From Caulobacter sp. RHG1 (GTDB lineage: Bacteria > Pseudomonadota > Alphaproteobacteria > Caulobacterales > Caulobacteraceae), in NCBI RefSeq assembly GCF_013181195.1, contig NZ_SMZP01000003.1:186001-250000 (forward strand): a DNA stretch of 64,000 nt, written 5' to 3'. The position numbers and the translations under genes are program-made. Below the pieces are notes generated by a model, which was not told where the DNA came from, did not search any database, and was given only the letters and a program-made list of their open reading frames with translations. Shown here in pieces: positions 17,314-30,209 of the stretch; within the stretch, counting starts at the first letter, position 1; the number at the start of each line of letters is the position of its first letter.

Positions 17314-18042
17314 ATGTTTGGAGTAGCGTTTTCTCCGTCGGAACTGGGAAACAGCATCCGGCAGGTGGGGAAATTCGAGGGTCATCTGGTGGACGGGGGA
17401 TCGTATCCCGGGCTGCTCGCGCCCGATGTCAGAGCGCCGCTTCCCAAGGTCGCGCTGGACTTGCGAAAGCGCGCGCTCGACATCGCCGCCTCGGCCCTTC
17501 TGCTCGCCTTGTTCGCGCCACTGCTGCTGCTGGCGGCGCTGCTGATCAAGCTGGAGTCGCCGGGCCCGGCCCTCTTCCGTCAAATGCGCGGCGGCCTGGG
17601 CGGCGGGCGCTTCCAGATCCTGAAGCTGCGGACCATGCACTGCCGCGAGGACGGCCCGGAGTTGACCCAGGCTCGGCGCGGCGACGCACGGGTGACGCGG
17701 ATCGGCCGGCTTCTGCGCGCCACCAGCATCGATGAGCTGCCGCAACTGCTGAACGTGCTGCGCGGCGACATGTCGATGATCGGACCCCGACCGCACGCCG
17801 CCGCCCACGACGACTATTACGGCGCGCAGATTCCCGAGTACTACGCGCGCTATCAGACGCGACCGGGGTTGACGGGCTGGGCCCAGGTCAAGGGGCTGCG
17901 CGGCGGCACCCAGACGGTCGAGGCCATGCGCCGGCGGGTCGAGGCCGATATCGACTACATCCAGACCTGGTCGATTCTGAAGGACGCCAAGATCGTTCTC
18001 CTGACCATTCCCAGCCTGTTGGTGGCGGAGAACGCCTATTGA
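17314..18042 (+). CDS. pssY: PssY-like polyprenyl-phosphate sugar-1-phosphate transferase
   Basis: A membrane enzyme that transfers a sugar phosphate to undecaprenyl phosphate to start a polysaccharide repeat unit; 242 residues. After an ~45-residue lead comes the single membrane/re-entrant helix ([20 protein letters not shown]). The bacterial sugar transferase core follows: [49 protein letters not shown], and [16 protein letters not shown]. The length fits the short PssY/PssZ type without the PglD-like CoA-binding half. In C. crescentus three such enzymes exist (PssY, PssZ, HfsE); the capsule-locus position points to PssY. Its 3' end overlaps the convergent Wzy-like gene by 7 bp. Confidence 0.88.
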   Translation: MFGVAFSPSELGNSIRQVGKFEGHLVDGGSYPGLLAPDVRAPLPKVALDLRKRALDIAASALLLALFAPLLLLAALLIKLESPGPALFRQMRGGLGGGRFQILKLRTMHCREDGPELTQARRGDARVTRIGRLLRATSIDELPQLLNVLRGDMSMIGPRPHAAAHDDYYGAQIPEYYARYQTRPGLTGWAQVKGLRGGTQTVEAMRRRVEADIDYIQTWSILKDAKIVLLTIPSLLVAENAY

Positions 18043-19970
18043 GCTGGCGCCAGGGCCGCCTTGGCGGCGCGTTCGCCCACGATCAGGAAGGCCAGGCCGA
18101 TGCGGCCCGAGCGGTTCTGGATACTGTTGGCCAAGGCGGTAAGACGGCGCTCGCCATTGGGACGGCCGTACTCGACACGCGCCTGGTACATCACCTGATC
18201 GCGTCCGGCCTGGCTGAGCGACGGCCAGTTCTCATAGGCCAGTCGAGTGCGGGCCACGAACAGGCTGGTCTGTAGCGGCGCCACCGACAGCGAATGCTCC
18301 AGAGCCAAACTGGCGGCGTCGACGTCGCCACGCTGGAACTCAACTGCGGCCAGCCGTAGCCAGGCGCCGCCGTTACCGGGACGCAAGGCTGTCTCGCGCT
18401 TGCTGAGACCCAGCAGATGATCCAGCGCCTTACGGTCGGCGGTCTTGCTGGCCAAACCCGCTTCGATTCGGGTGGCCAGGACCTCGCCCGAGGCGGTCGG
18501 CAGGGCCGACAGATCGCCGCCGAAGCGCGACGCCGCCAGCGGCGCGGCGAACAGGGCGGCAACCACCAGCACCGCGCCAGCAAAGGCCGGCATCCCCCAG
18601 CTCGCGGGCTTGTTCGCCCGACGCGACGGCGCCACGGCGGTCATAGCGCCCAGGCCCAGGGCGAACAGCGCCTGCAGCGCCGGCACCTGGACGGCGAAGT
18701 CCGAAAGACCATGCAGCAGCACCACCAGCGCCGCGGCGATGGTCGCGCGGGCCATGGCCCCGGCCGTGCCCGGCTTGACGCCCTCGACCGCCACCCGCCA
18801 AAGGGCGGTCAACAGCCAGGCCGCCATGAACAGGGCGCCGACGATACCGCCCTCCTCCAGCCACTGCAGATAGAGGTTGTGGGTGGCGCGGACGTCGAAC
18901 AACACCCGCAGGTTCTCGGTCGTGACGATCATCTGGTTGACGACCGGGAACGAGCCCAGGCCAAAGCCGAACCAGGGCGAAGCCTGGAAGGCCTGCCAGT
19001 GAGCCCCGAAGATCTGCTGGCGCACTGCGACATCGTTCTCGAGATTCTCGAGGCGAGCGGCGGTCAGCTCGGCGCTGCGCATCGCCACGCCGATCACCAC
19101 CAACAGGGCGGCCGCGCCGCCGACGATGGCGATGGCGCGGATCTTTCTCCCTTGGGCCAACACCTGCCAGGTCAGCAGGACGGCCAGACCGACCACGGTC
19201 GAGAACACGCCCGCCCGCGAAGCGGTCAGGGCCAGGGCGACGGCGAAGACGGCCGCCACGCCCAGGCTGAGACTGGCGTCCAGGCCCAGCCGCTCCAAGC
19301 GGAACGAGCCGCCGGCGCGCTGCAGGGCCTGGGAGAAGAACATCACCGAGAACACGACGCCGACGCCCATCAGGGTGGCGGCGCTATTGGGGCTAAGCAG
19401 GGTGGCGACCAGCCGCGCCTTGGGCCGGAAACTGACGTGATTGATGATGGCCAAGGCGGCGAAGACGCCCAAGGCCAGCACCAGCCACCAGACCAGGGCC
19501 CGTCGCCGGGTCTCCGAAGCGCCGATGATGCGGGCCGCCAGGAACAGGCAACCCAGGCCTAACAGGCGCACGACATTGAGGATCAGGGTCGAACGATCAA
19601 CGGTGATCGCGCCTGCCCCTTCGCCGAGATACGCCCAGACGGGATGCGCGCCGCCCGGCCCGAACGGGGTCAGAGACCAGCAGGTGGCGATGATCAGGGC
19701 TGCGAACATCAGGCCGGGCCAGGGCGCAAGCAATGCGTTCGGGATCTTGCGGGCCCAGGCGCAGCTGGCCAGCAGGCCGACCAGGAAGAGGGCGTGAAGG
19801 GCGGCGAACACCGAGGCGACCGCCACGTCGCTGGCCCCGAACGCGGCGACTTCAGCGACCATCAACGCAACGAGGGCGCCGATCGCGGCGCCCTCAGAAG
19901 CTTGTAGTTTTCGACTTCTGGATGCTCCGGGCGACGGCGCGCCCTCGCCCGTTCGCGTCCTAGTCCGCAT
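18036..19970 (-). CDS. Wzy/O-antigen ligase-like membrane protein (capsule polymerase)
   Basis: A polytopic inner membrane protein of 644 residues with about 12 hydrophobic segments, followed by a soluble C-terminal region with TPR-like helices ([20 protein letters not shown]). The large loop typical of the O-antigen ligase/polymerase superfamily carries [17 protein letters not shown], then [20 protein letters not shown] with the conserved His and Asn. The most likely role is polymerisation of capsule repeat units in the periplasm; a ligase role cannot be excluded. Its ATG at 19970 overlaps the wzc stop by 11 bp, which implies translational coupling. The 3' end overlaps pssY tail-to-tail. Confidence 0.87.
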   Translation of the reverse strand: MRTRTRTGEGAPSPGASRSRKLQASEGAAIGALVALMVAEVAAFGASDVAVASVFAALHALFLVGLLASCAWARKIPNALLAPWPGLMFAALIIATCWSLTPFGPGGAHPVWAYLGEGAGAITVDRSTLILNVVRLLGLGCLFLAARIIGASETRRRALVWWLVLALGVFAALAIINHVSFRPKARLVATLLSPNSAATLMGVGVVFSVMFFSQALQRAGGSFRLERLGLDASLSLGVAAVFAVALALTASRAGVFSTVVGLAVLLTWQVLAQGRKIRAIAIVGGAAALLVVIGVAMRSAELTAARLENLENDVAVRQQIFGAHWQAFQASPWFGFGLGSFPVVNQMIVTTENLRVLFDVRATHNLYLQWLEEGGIVGALFMAAWLLTALWRVAVEGVKPGTAGAMARATIAAALVVLLHGLSDFAVQVPALQALFALGLGAMTAVAPSRRANKPASWGMPAFAGAVLVVAALFAAPLAASRFGGDLSALPTASGEVLATRIEAGLASKTADRKALDHLLGLSKRETALRPGNGGAWLRLAAVEFQRGDVDAASLALEHSLSVAPLQTSLFVARTRLAYENWPSLSQAGRDQVMYQARVEYGRPNGERRLTALANSIQNRSGRIGLAFLIVGERAAKAALAPAQ

Positions 19971-22179
19971 AGTACTTTCGATAGTTGGCGTAGTAATAAT
20001 AGGAGTCGCCGTAGCCGTAGCGGGACTGGGCCTTCAGATCCATCTGCGTCAGGGCCACGCCGGCGATGAACGCCTGAGTGCCTTGCAGTAGAGCCAAGGC
20101 CGACTGCACGGCCTTGATCGGCGTCTTCTTCCAGCGAACCAGCATCACCACGGCGTCGGCATGCGGCGCCAGGATCCGCGTGTCGGCGATGGCCAGCAGC
20201 GGGGCGGTGTCCAGCAGCACGATCTCGTAGCGACTACGCAGCTCCTGCAGCAGGCGGTGCATGGCCGCCGACCCCAGAACGTCCCGCGGCGTATAGGCCG
20301 ACTTGGCCAACGGCAGGATCTGGCAGCCGCTTTCGTCGGTGATCAGCGCCTGATCCAGGGTGGCGACGCCGTTCAGGACTTCCAGCAGACCAACCTGGGC
20401 CGGCTCCTTGAGGAACTGACTGATGGCGCTCTGACGCAGATCGCAGTCGACCACGATGACCTTGGCGCCCGAAGTCGCCAGGGTGCGGGCCAGCGAGAAG
20501 GTGGTGGTGGTCTTGCCTTCGCCCGGCAGCGACGAGGTCACGGCGATGACCTTCACCGTCTGGCCGACCTTGGAGAACAGGATCGACGCACGCAGCTTGC
20601 GCAGGCTTTCCGCGAAGCTGGAGAGCGGCTTGGCCAGCAGATAGTCCGGCGGCGTCAGGCCCTTCAGGGTCTTGGCGTCGTCGACCGTGGTGCCGAGGCT
20701 CGGCACCGCGCCCAGATAGGGCAGGCCCAGACGGCGCTCGACTTCGTCCTCGGTGAACAGGCCCGCCATCAGGATCTCGGCCAGCACGATCGCCGCCACG
20801 CCCGCGCCCAGCGCCAGAACCAGACCCAGGGCCAGGTTCAGCGACGGCTTGGGATAGCTGGGATTGGTCGGGATCTTGGCCGGCGACACCACGCGGGCGT
20901 CGGCCTGTTCGATGCCGTCCTGGGCCGTGGTCTGCTTGAAGCGGGCCAACAGGCTTTCGTACAGCGTCTTGACCGACTCCGCCTTGCGCTCCAGTTCGGC
21001 CAGGCCGATCGCGGCGCGGTTGTTGCCGGCCAGCGTGCCCTTCGACTGCGAAACGCTGCCGGCGACGGAGCCGGTGCGCTGGCGGGCGACTTGGGCCTGA
21101 GCTTCCAGGTTAGAGATGATCCGGCGGATTTCGGCCTGGATCTGCACGTCGATGTCGGCCAGCTCGCGCTTGGCCTTCAGCAGGTCAGGGTGGCGGTCGC
21201 CGTAGCGGCCACCCAGATCGGCGACCTGGGCGCTCTTCTCCGAACGCTGCTTGCGCAGTTGCTGGACGACCGGCGAATTCAGCGACTCGCCGACATCTTC
21301 ACCCGTGCTGCCGCGCGCCAGCTGCTGACGAGCGATCGAAAGGCGGGCGTCGGTCTCGGCCTGCGACGCGCGGCTGAGGGCCAGTTGCTGGTTGAGGCCG
21401 GAAATCTCCTGCTCGGTCAGGGTCGCGCCCTGAGCGCTGAGCAGGTTGTTGGCGATCTTGTATTGTTGAACCGCAGCGTCAGCCTGCTGGACCTGGCCCC
21501 GAAGCTCGGCGACGCGCGTGTCCAGCCATTCGTTGGCCTTGGCCGTGGCGTCGAACTTCGCTTCCAGCTGTTCGGTCAGGTACAGATTGGCGAAGGCGTT
21601 GGCCAGATCGGCCGCGCGCTTCGGGTCGGTGTGGGTGTACTCGATCGAGATCAGGTAGGTCAGACCCGCGCGGCGGACCTTGAGGCCGCTCAGTACGTTG
21701 TCGACGATCTGTTCGCTCTGGCGCTGAAGCTCGATCGGATCCTTGGTGGCCGTCGGCGCAGCCGCTTTCTTCAGCGACGAGAGCCACGCGGCCGCGCCCT
21801 TGGCGTTGGGCAGGTAGGGATTGAAGTACGGATCGTCTTCGAGCTTCAGATCCTTGACGACGCGCCCAGCCAGAGAGCGCGACTTGAGCACCTCGACCTC
21901 GGTGTCGACGACGGACGAATCCGCCGGCAGGCCCGAGAGCACCGCGCTCATGTCGGTGACCTGTTCCTTGCGGACATCCAGCATCACCTGGGCCATCGCG
22001 GTGAACTTGGGCGTCTGCTGCAGGGTGAACAACACCACCGCCGCGAACACCACCACGGCCACGGCCGCGAACAGTCGGAAGCGCCGCCTGAACGTCGCGA
22101 TCGCGATGTTCAGGTCAAAAGATAACGCTCCGGTGTCTTTCACCGGAGCGTTCGAAGTTTCAAAGCCAGAGCCGTCCAT
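19960..22179 (-). CDS. Wzc/GumC-type polysaccharide co-polymerase with tyrosine autokinase domain
   Basis: An inner membrane protein of 739 residues that controls capsule chain assembly and export. It has an N-terminal Wzz domain with a membrane helix (residues ~35-55), a periplasmic coiled coil (~200-430) and a second membrane helix (~450-470). The cytoplasmic BY-kinase has Walker A SSLPGEGKTTTTFSLA (Lys about 556), Walker A' VIVVDCDLRQS and Walker B IVLLDTAP. The C-terminus is a tyrosine cluster ([17 protein letters not shown]), the usual autophosphorylation tail. It lies in the capsule operon between the beta-barrel protein and the polymerase. Confidence 0.94.
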   Translation of the reverse strand: MDGSGFETSNAPVKDTGALSFDLNIAIATFRRRFRLFAAVAVVVFAAVVLFTLQQTPKFTAMAQVMLDVRKEQVTDMSAVLSGLPADSSVVDTEVEVLKSRSLAGRVVKDLKLEDDPYFNPYLPNAKGAAAWLSSLKKAAAPTATKDPIELQRQSEQIVDNVLSGLKVRRAGLTYLISIEYTHTDPKRAADLANAFANLYLTEQLEAKFDATAKANEWLDTRVAELRGQVQQADAAVQQYKIANNLLSAQGATLTEQEISGLNQQLALSRASQAETDARLSIARQQLARGSTGEDVGESLNSPVVQQLRKQRSEKSAQVADLGGRYGDRHPDLLKAKRELADIDVQIQAEIRRIISNLEAQAQVARQRTGSVAGSVSQSKGTLAGNNRAAIGLAELERKAESVKTLYESLLARFKQTTAQDGIEQADARVVSPAKIPTNPSYPKPSLNLALGLVLALGAGVAAIVLAEILMAGLFTEDEVERRLGLPYLGAVPSLGTTVDDAKTLKGLTPPDYLLAKPLSSFAESLRKLRASILFSKVGQTVKVIAVTSSLPGEGKTTTTFSLARTLATSGAKVIVVDCDLRQSAISQFLKEPAQVGLLEVLNGVATLDQALITDESGCQILPLAKSAYTPRDVLGSAAMHRLLQELRSRYEIVLLDTAPLLAIADTRILAPHADAVVMLVRWKKTPIKAVQSALALLQGTQAFIAGVALTQMDLKAQSRYGYGDSYYYYANYRKYYAD

Positions 22180-22224
22180 AGGTACTCTCAGTATTCGGCA
22201 AACCTTGCCGTTTCGTGGACGTGC

Positions 22225-23496
22225 TTAGAACTGCAGGGCGACCGAAGCGGTGATCTTGTTCACCGAGAACGAGGCGCCACGCTGGACAGGGTTACCCTGC
22301 GATTCTTGCTTCAGATAGTTGTAGGTCAGGAACAGACCCACGCGACGGTTCACCAGATAGGTGGCGGTCGCCGAGACGTTGGTCCGCTTGTCGTCGCGGT
22401 CGATCTGCTCATAGGCGTCCTTGCCGTAGCTGGCGTTGGCCGACAGCAGGACGTTGCGCAGCAGCTCGTGATCGATCGAGGCGCCGATATTGTTCGAGAT
22501 GAAGCCCGGCGAGAGCGGCGCAACCGATTCTTCGATCGTCCGCGAACCATTCAGACCAATCGTGGTCAGCTGGGTCGGGAACCACTCGAGGCGGCCAACG
22601 GCGTTGAAGCCGTCGATGGCCTTGAAGGCGGCCTGATCATAGGACTGCTTCATGTAGCCGACCTGCAGGTCGCCGCGCATGACTTCCGACAGGTCGAAGT
22701 TGGCGCCGACGCCGACGACATAGCCGTCCGAGCTGCGATCGAACGCCGGAGCGTTGGTGTCGTACGACTTCTTGTTGCCGGTCGCGATGGCGTAGAGCGC
22801 CGTATCGGGGCTCAGCGCGTACTCGGCCTTACCGCCGTACGAGAACTCGTTGCGATCCCGGTTGTTCTGATTGAACAGCGGGCTGCCTTGGTCTTCGTAG
22901 TTGAAGTCCTTGTCGTCCAGGCGACCGGTGAGGCGCAGACGGTTGAATTCCTTCACCAGAGCCACGCTGCCGGTGACCAGGTTGTACTGCACGGGCTTGG
23001 GCGTCGCGCCGGCCGGCGAACCGGCGGTGATCGACGTCCGCGGTTCGATCAGCTGTTGAGCCTGGATCGAGCCGGTGATGTTCGAGCCGCGCGCGATGTC
23101 GACGCGACCGTTGGCGGCCAGCGTGAACTCTTCGGCGTCTTCCGAACCGTTGTCCGAGTAGCGGATCACGTTACCGCCGGCGAAGAAGCCCAGAGCGTGG
23201 CGCGACCAGTCCGAACGCACAGCCAATTCCGGCTTCACGCGCCAGATGGTGTCGTCGGTTTCACCCGACGCCACGGCGTAGATGTTGTCGTTGTGCTCGA
23301 GATCCACGGTCACGCGCGGATAGACAGTGAAGCCGCCGGTCTTTTGGCCGGTCGCCTCGTAATCGGGGCGCGGGCGCTGACGGACGCTGACGTTCTTGTC
23401 GCGCTTGAAGTTCGAGCCGAGATCCTGCGCCTGGGCGATTTGCGGCGCAGTGAAGGCGATGCAGGCCGCGATGGCCGAGCACGTTAGGAGTCGCAT
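22225..23496 (-). CDS. Outer membrane beta-barrel protein of the capsule locus (BBP2-like)
   Basis: A secreted protein of 423 residues with a signal peptide (MRLLTCSAIAACIAFTAPQIAQAQ). The N-terminal ~50 residues are followed by a barrel made of alternating strands (VYPRVTVDLEHNDNIYAV, NVIRYSDNGSEDAEEFTL, ASYGKDAYEQIDRDDKRTNV) and a terminal Phe (ASVALQF). This is the pattern of the beta-barrel family found beside Wzc/GumC and holdfast genes in alphaproteobacteria. It could be an outer membrane assembly factor or secretion partner for the polysaccharide; the precise role is unknown. It is second in a four-gene operon. Confidence 0.85.
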   Translation of the reverse strand: MRLLTCSAIAACIAFTAPQIAQAQDLGSNFKRDKNVSVRQRPRPDYEATGQKTGGFTVYPRVTVDLEHNDNIYAVASGETDDTIWRVKPELAVRSDWSRHALGFFAGGNVIRYSDNGSEDAEEFTLAANGRVDIARGSNITGSIQAQQLIEPRTSITAGSPAGATPKPVQYNLVTGSVALVKEFNRLRLTGRLDDKDFNYEDQGSPLFNQNNRDRNEFSYGGKAEYALSPDTALYAIATGNKKSYDTNAPAFDRSSDGYVVGVGANFDLSEVMRGDLQVGYMKQSYDQAAFKAIDGFNAVGRLEWFPTQLTTIGLNGSRTIEESVAPLSPGFISNNIGASIDHELLRNVLLSANASYGKDAYEQIDRDDKRTNVSATATYLVNRRVGLFLTYNYLKQESQGNPVQRGASFSVNKITASVALQF

Positions 23497-23570
23497 TGAA
23501 GTATCCCCACCAGGAAGAGACGGCCGGCGCGCGTCGTGACGCTCCGGTCCGCCTCGAGACTGTTAGCTAA

Positions 23571-24158
23571 TTAGTTGCCGCAGTAAGCGGCGACCACGCC
23601 GGCGCACGGATCGTAAGGCGCGGGCGCGACCGTCGTCGTACCGCCGCCAGCGCCAGCGCCAGCTTCACCGCCGGCCGGGGCCGTCGAGGCGGCGCCTTGC
23701 AGGCTGACCAGCACGCTGGGCGCGCCGGCGTCGGTGGTCGAAGCCGTCTGGGTGACAGTGGCCGCTTGGCCGGTGGCGGCCAGCTGCGCCTGCACGGCCG
23801 GAGCCTGAGCCACTTGCTGGGCCATTTCCGGAGCCACCTGGGCGGTGACCTGGATGGCCACGCCGGCGCTGACCGTGCCAGCGGCGACCGCTTGCACCAG
23901 TGCGGCGGCGATGACTTCCGACGAGGCGCCGGTGCCGGCCAGGGCGCCAGCGATGGCGGCCTGGATGGCGGCGGCCTTCGCCTGGGCGCTCAGGCGGGCG
24001 AAGCCCGGCTGGGCGGCGGCCGAACGAGCGGCGGTCTGGATCGTGGTCTGCAGCGACGCTGCGGTCGCGACGGTTTGAGCCAGAACGTGGCCAGCGCTCA
24101 TCGGCGCGAGCGCGACGGCCAGGCTGACGGCGATAGCGCGGATGTGACGAGAAGCCAT
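23571..24158 (-). CDS. Alanine-rich secreted protein at the head of the capsule operon (unknown function)
   Basis: A 195-residue protein starting at the ATG 24158 after a strong ribosome binding site (GGAGGGAG). A signal peptide (MASRHIRAIAVSLAVALAPM...GHVLA) is followed by an alanine- and glutamine-rich helical region with many A-A-x repeats. A glycine-rich linker (EAGAGAGGGTTT) then leads to a C-terminal tail with two cysteines (YDPCAGVVAAYCGN) that could form a disulfide. I recognise no family. It is the first gene of a four-gene minus-strand operon with the beta-barrel, Wzc and Wzy genes, so a structural or regulatory role in the envelope polysaccharide machine is plausible. Confidence 0.82.
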   Translation of the reverse strand: MASRHIRAIAVSLAVALAPMSAGHVLAQTVATAASLQTTIQTAARSAAAQPGFARLSAQAKAAAIQAAIAGALAGTGASSEVIAAALVQAVAAGTVSAGVAIQVTAQVAPEMAQQVAQAPAVQAQLAATGQAATVTQTASTTDAGAPSVLVSLQGAASTAPAGGEAGAGAGGGTTTVAPAPYDPCAGVVAAYCGN

Positions 24159-24518
24159 GACTGCTCCCTCCAATTGAACGACGTCCCTTTAGGACAACGT
24201 AAACGAATGCTCTAGCCCGGTTTACGCTTTTTCGTAGATTTCTGAGCTGAACCGTACCCAGAAGAACACACTAGCCTGCGGCAACCGCCCGCTAGAGCAC
24301 GTAAACAGAGTTAATAGACTAGGATTGTGACGCGGGGGCCGCCGTGCCTGGAAAACTGGAACTTTTAATCGGCGGCTCAGTTAGCCCTAAAAAACCACGG
24401 TGAACGCGTTATGGCAACGGCGTTCGCTCAGATTCTATAGTAAATGCCGCAAATCCGATCGCTTTCGCCCAACACGCGATCACTCAGTTCGAATTAACCG
24501 CAACAGATCTGGTTAAGA
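24159..24518. promoter_or_regulatory. 360-bp gene-free, AT-enriched promoter region of the capsule operon
   Basis: No open frame of useful length was found. The word CGTAAAC occurs at 24198-24204 and 24300-24306, and its complement GTTTACG at 24220-24226. GCTCTAGC (24209-24216) is matched by its exact complement GCTAGAGC (24291-24298). TTAACC (24494-24499) and GGTTAA (24511-24516) form a small hairpin just after the MCP-like gene's stop. The part nearest 24158 should contain the promoter for the capsule operon. Confidence 0.55.
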
Positions 24519-25586
24519 TCAGGCCGCAGATACGGCCAAAGCCTGAACTTCCCGGCGCTGGACAAGACAACCGTACCAACCCAGCCCGCCATAGGTCTCG
24601 TAACCGGGCGTTAGAGCATAGCCCACAGTCACATCGCCGTCGGCGTAACTACCCATCGGCCCCGCCGAAGTATCCAGGGGGAAAATCTCGCTCAGAACGC
24701 CTCGATGATCTGAAGCGGCCAGGACCCGGCCTTTTTGATCCAGCAGCATCACGCGCGAGCGTTCGCGCTCCTCACTGGTGAGGCGGACGCCGTCCACCAC
24801 GGCCTGGGCTTGGGGACGCCAGTCGAAGTGCACGCCCAGCACGCCCAACACCCGGCCCTTGGCCTGGCCGCCTTCGCGAATGGCCGTGGCGTAGGTCGCG
24901 ACCGGCGCGCCGCCCAGCAGGCGATTGGTCTCGATATCGCAGGCCACGAAGTCATCGCCCGTCTGAGTGCGCAGGCCATCCTGGAACCAGCGCGCGTCGG
25001 CGACCGACTGGCCCACGACACCGGCGTAGCGGTCCGGCCGGCCATTGGCGACCACGCGCCCCCGCGCGTCGCAGATCCACAGGTCCAGATAGACAGTATA
25101 GGCATCCAGAATGACGCCCAGCCGCTCGCTGGCGTAGCCGCGAGCGCCGCCGTCTGCATCCCCCAGACAGGCGACCACCGCGGAGTCCGTCGCCCACCAG
25201 CGAACGTCGCAGGTGCGCTCATAGAGGTTGCGGTCGACGATCTCGATGGCGTTCAGGGCCAGGTCCGCCAGGCGCTGGCCGCGCATATGGCCGAGAATCG
25301 CCCCGCCGATCGCCGACAGTTCGTCGAGGTCTGCGCGAACCTGGCTTTCCAGCGCGCCAGCCACGACGTCGATCTCGGTCGAGATCTTCTTGAATTCCTC
25401 GGCGACGATGGCGAAGCCCTTGCCGGCCTCCCCCGCACGCGCGGCGACGATCAGGGCGTTGATCGCCAGCATCTTGGCGGCGCGATTGACCCGCGCGATC
25501 TCGCCGATCTTCGCGCCCGCCACGCTGGAGAGGCGCTCGGAAAGATCCAGTATGCGTTCCGGACGAAGACTGGCGTCCTGTTCCAT
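24519..25586 (-). CDS. Soluble MCP-like protein with short signalling segment followed by a Cache-like sensor
   Basis: A protein of 355 residues with the order of a chemoreceptor reversed. Residues ~30-70 hold the conserved core of an MCP signalling tip ([30 protein letters not shown]). After a helical linker, the C-terminal two thirds look like a Cache/PAS ligand-binding region (YTVYLDLWICDARGRVVANG, VLGVLGVHFDW, GYALTPGYETYGGLGWYG). No signal peptide or membrane helix is visible, so the sensor would be cytoplasmic. The ATG at 25586 is the likely start; the frame runs upstream to an ATG at 25655. It is downstream of gyrB but separated by a strong terminator, so it is probably transcribed on its own. 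Confidence 0.8.
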   Translation of the reverse strand: MEQDASLRPERILDLSERLSSVAGAKIGEIARVNRAAKMLAINALIVAARAGEAGKGFAIVAEEFKKISTEIDVVAGALESQVRADLDELSAIGGAILGHMRGQRLADLALNAIEIVDRNLYERTCDVRWWATDSAVVACLGDADGGARGYASERLGVILDAYTVYLDLWICDARGRVVANGRPDRYAGVVGQSVADARWFQDGLRTQTGDDFVACDIETNRLLGGAPVATYATAIREGGQAKGRVLGVLGVHFDWRPQAQAVVDGVRLTSEERERSRVMLLDQKGRVLAASDHRGVLSEIFPLDTSAGPMGSYADGDVTVGYALTPGYETYGGLGWYGCLVQRREVQALAVSAA

Positions 25587-25710
25587 TGAAGGCGCGCCCC
25601 CACGCGAACTTTCGGGCGAATCGGCCCGATCGACGCAAGATGACGCCCTCGTCATCACCGCGCGATGACACCGAGAGCCACACCGAAAACGCGAACACGT
25701 TTAGCAAACG

Positions 25711-25746
25711 AAAAACGCCGGACGCCCGCAAAACGGGCGCCCGGCG
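25711..25746 (-). terminator. Rho-independent terminator of gyrB
   Basis: On the minus strand a 13-bp stem (CGCCGGGCGCCCG with its partner, one mismatch; 25716-25728 and 25734-25746) encloses TTTTG and is followed by TTTTT (25711-25715). It lies about 35 bp after the gyrB stop codon. Confidence 0.88.
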
Positions 25747-25781
25747 CTCAGGAAACAATCGTTTGTAGGGCCTTACTACAC

Positions 25782-29404
<3,623 letters not shown>

Positions 29405-29450
29405 GGCGCGTTCTTAAGCGGTGTCGCCGGCCGAAGCTACAGACCGAAGG

Positions 29451-29822
29451 TCACCCCATCTTGTAGCCGCAGAGCTTGTTGCCATCGAGGTCGCGGAAAT
29501 AGGCGAAATAGACCTTGGGCATCCGCGCGCCCGGCGCGCCTTCGTCCGAACCGCCCAACTCCAGGGCCTTGGCGTGGAAGGCGTCGACCTCCTCGACGGT
29601 GTCGAACGCAAAGCCGCCCATCATGCCGTTGCCGACGCAGGCCGGATTGCCGTCATAGGGACCCAGCACCCCGAACATGAAGCCGTCACCGCGATAGAGG
29701 CGGCCGCCCGAGGGGTGCTCGTACAGCGGCTTCATGCCGATCGAACCCAGCAGGCCGTCATAGAAGGCCTTGGCCTTCTCCAGGTCGTTCGAACCGACCG
29801 TCACGTAGTTGATCTTGGCCAA
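29451..29822 (-). CDS. VOC-family (glyoxalase/bleomycin resistance-like) protein
   Basis: A small vicinal-oxygen-chelate protein of about 123 residues. The first beta-alpha unit (KINYVTVGSNDLEKAKAFYDGLL) and the second (FAFDTVEEVDAFHAKALELGG, then VYFAYFRDLDGNKLCGYK) are clear. The metal ligands are not complete enough to name an enzyme. The TTG at 29822 is preferred because the best ribosome binding site (GGGAGG) overlaps a GTG at 29828 and is correctly spaced for the TTG. It follows the ArsR gene by about 60 bp and may be co-transcribed; the ArsR-plus-VOC pair is a common arrangement. Confidence 0.85.
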   Translation of the reverse strand: MAKINYVTVGSNDLEKAKAFYDGLLGSIGMKPLYEHPSGGRLYRGDGFMFGVLGPYDGNPACVGNGMMGGFAFDTVEEVDAFHAKALELGGSDEGAPGARMPKVYFAYFRDLDGNKLCGYKMG

Positions 29823-29885
29823 GGCCACCTCCCGTTTTTTTACGAAACGGACCTTAGCGGCCTTATGACGATTGGCAATAAGGCT

Positions 29886-30173
29886 CTAGCGCTGCAGCAA
29901 GCCGCGATAACCGTAGACCCAGGCGCCGACGTCCGCGAAGCGGTCGGTGACGATCGTGCAGGTCCGCACGCGGCCCGACTTGGCGGTGACGATCCATCCG
30001 GATCGCTCCAGAACCCGCAGGTGCTTCATGAACGACGGCAGGGCCATGGCGAACGGCGCAGCCAGTTCGCCGACGCTGGCCGGCCCCTCAGCCAGCCGGC
30101 TCAGAATGGCGCGGCGGGTCGGATCGGCCAGCGCTTGGAAGGTTTCGTCCAGGAATTCAGCGCTCTCAGCCAT
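29886..30173 (-). CDS. ArsR-family transcriptional regulator
   Basis: A short winged-helix regulator of 95 residues. The core pattern FQALADPTRRAILSRLAEGPASVGELA, then ALPSFMKHLRVLERSGWI, is the non-metal ArsR type usually linked to AHSA1 or VOC proteins. The cysteine metal-binding box of SmtB/ArsR is absent. The C-terminus ends soon after the wing (WVYGYRGLLQR); relatives usually carry 10-20 more residues, so a slight truncation is possible. Start at ATG 30173 (MAESAEFL). It lies between the S9 peptidase and the VOC gene on the same strand. Confidence 0.85.
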   Translation of the reverse strand: MAESAEFLDETFQALADPTRRAILSRLAEGPASVGELAAPFAMALPSFMKHLRVLERSGWIVTAKSGRVRTCTIVTDRFADVGAWVYGYRGLLQR

Positions 30174-30209
30174 GCAGCTAAGTATGCCGAAAGCCAAGCT
30201 CCACGTCGA

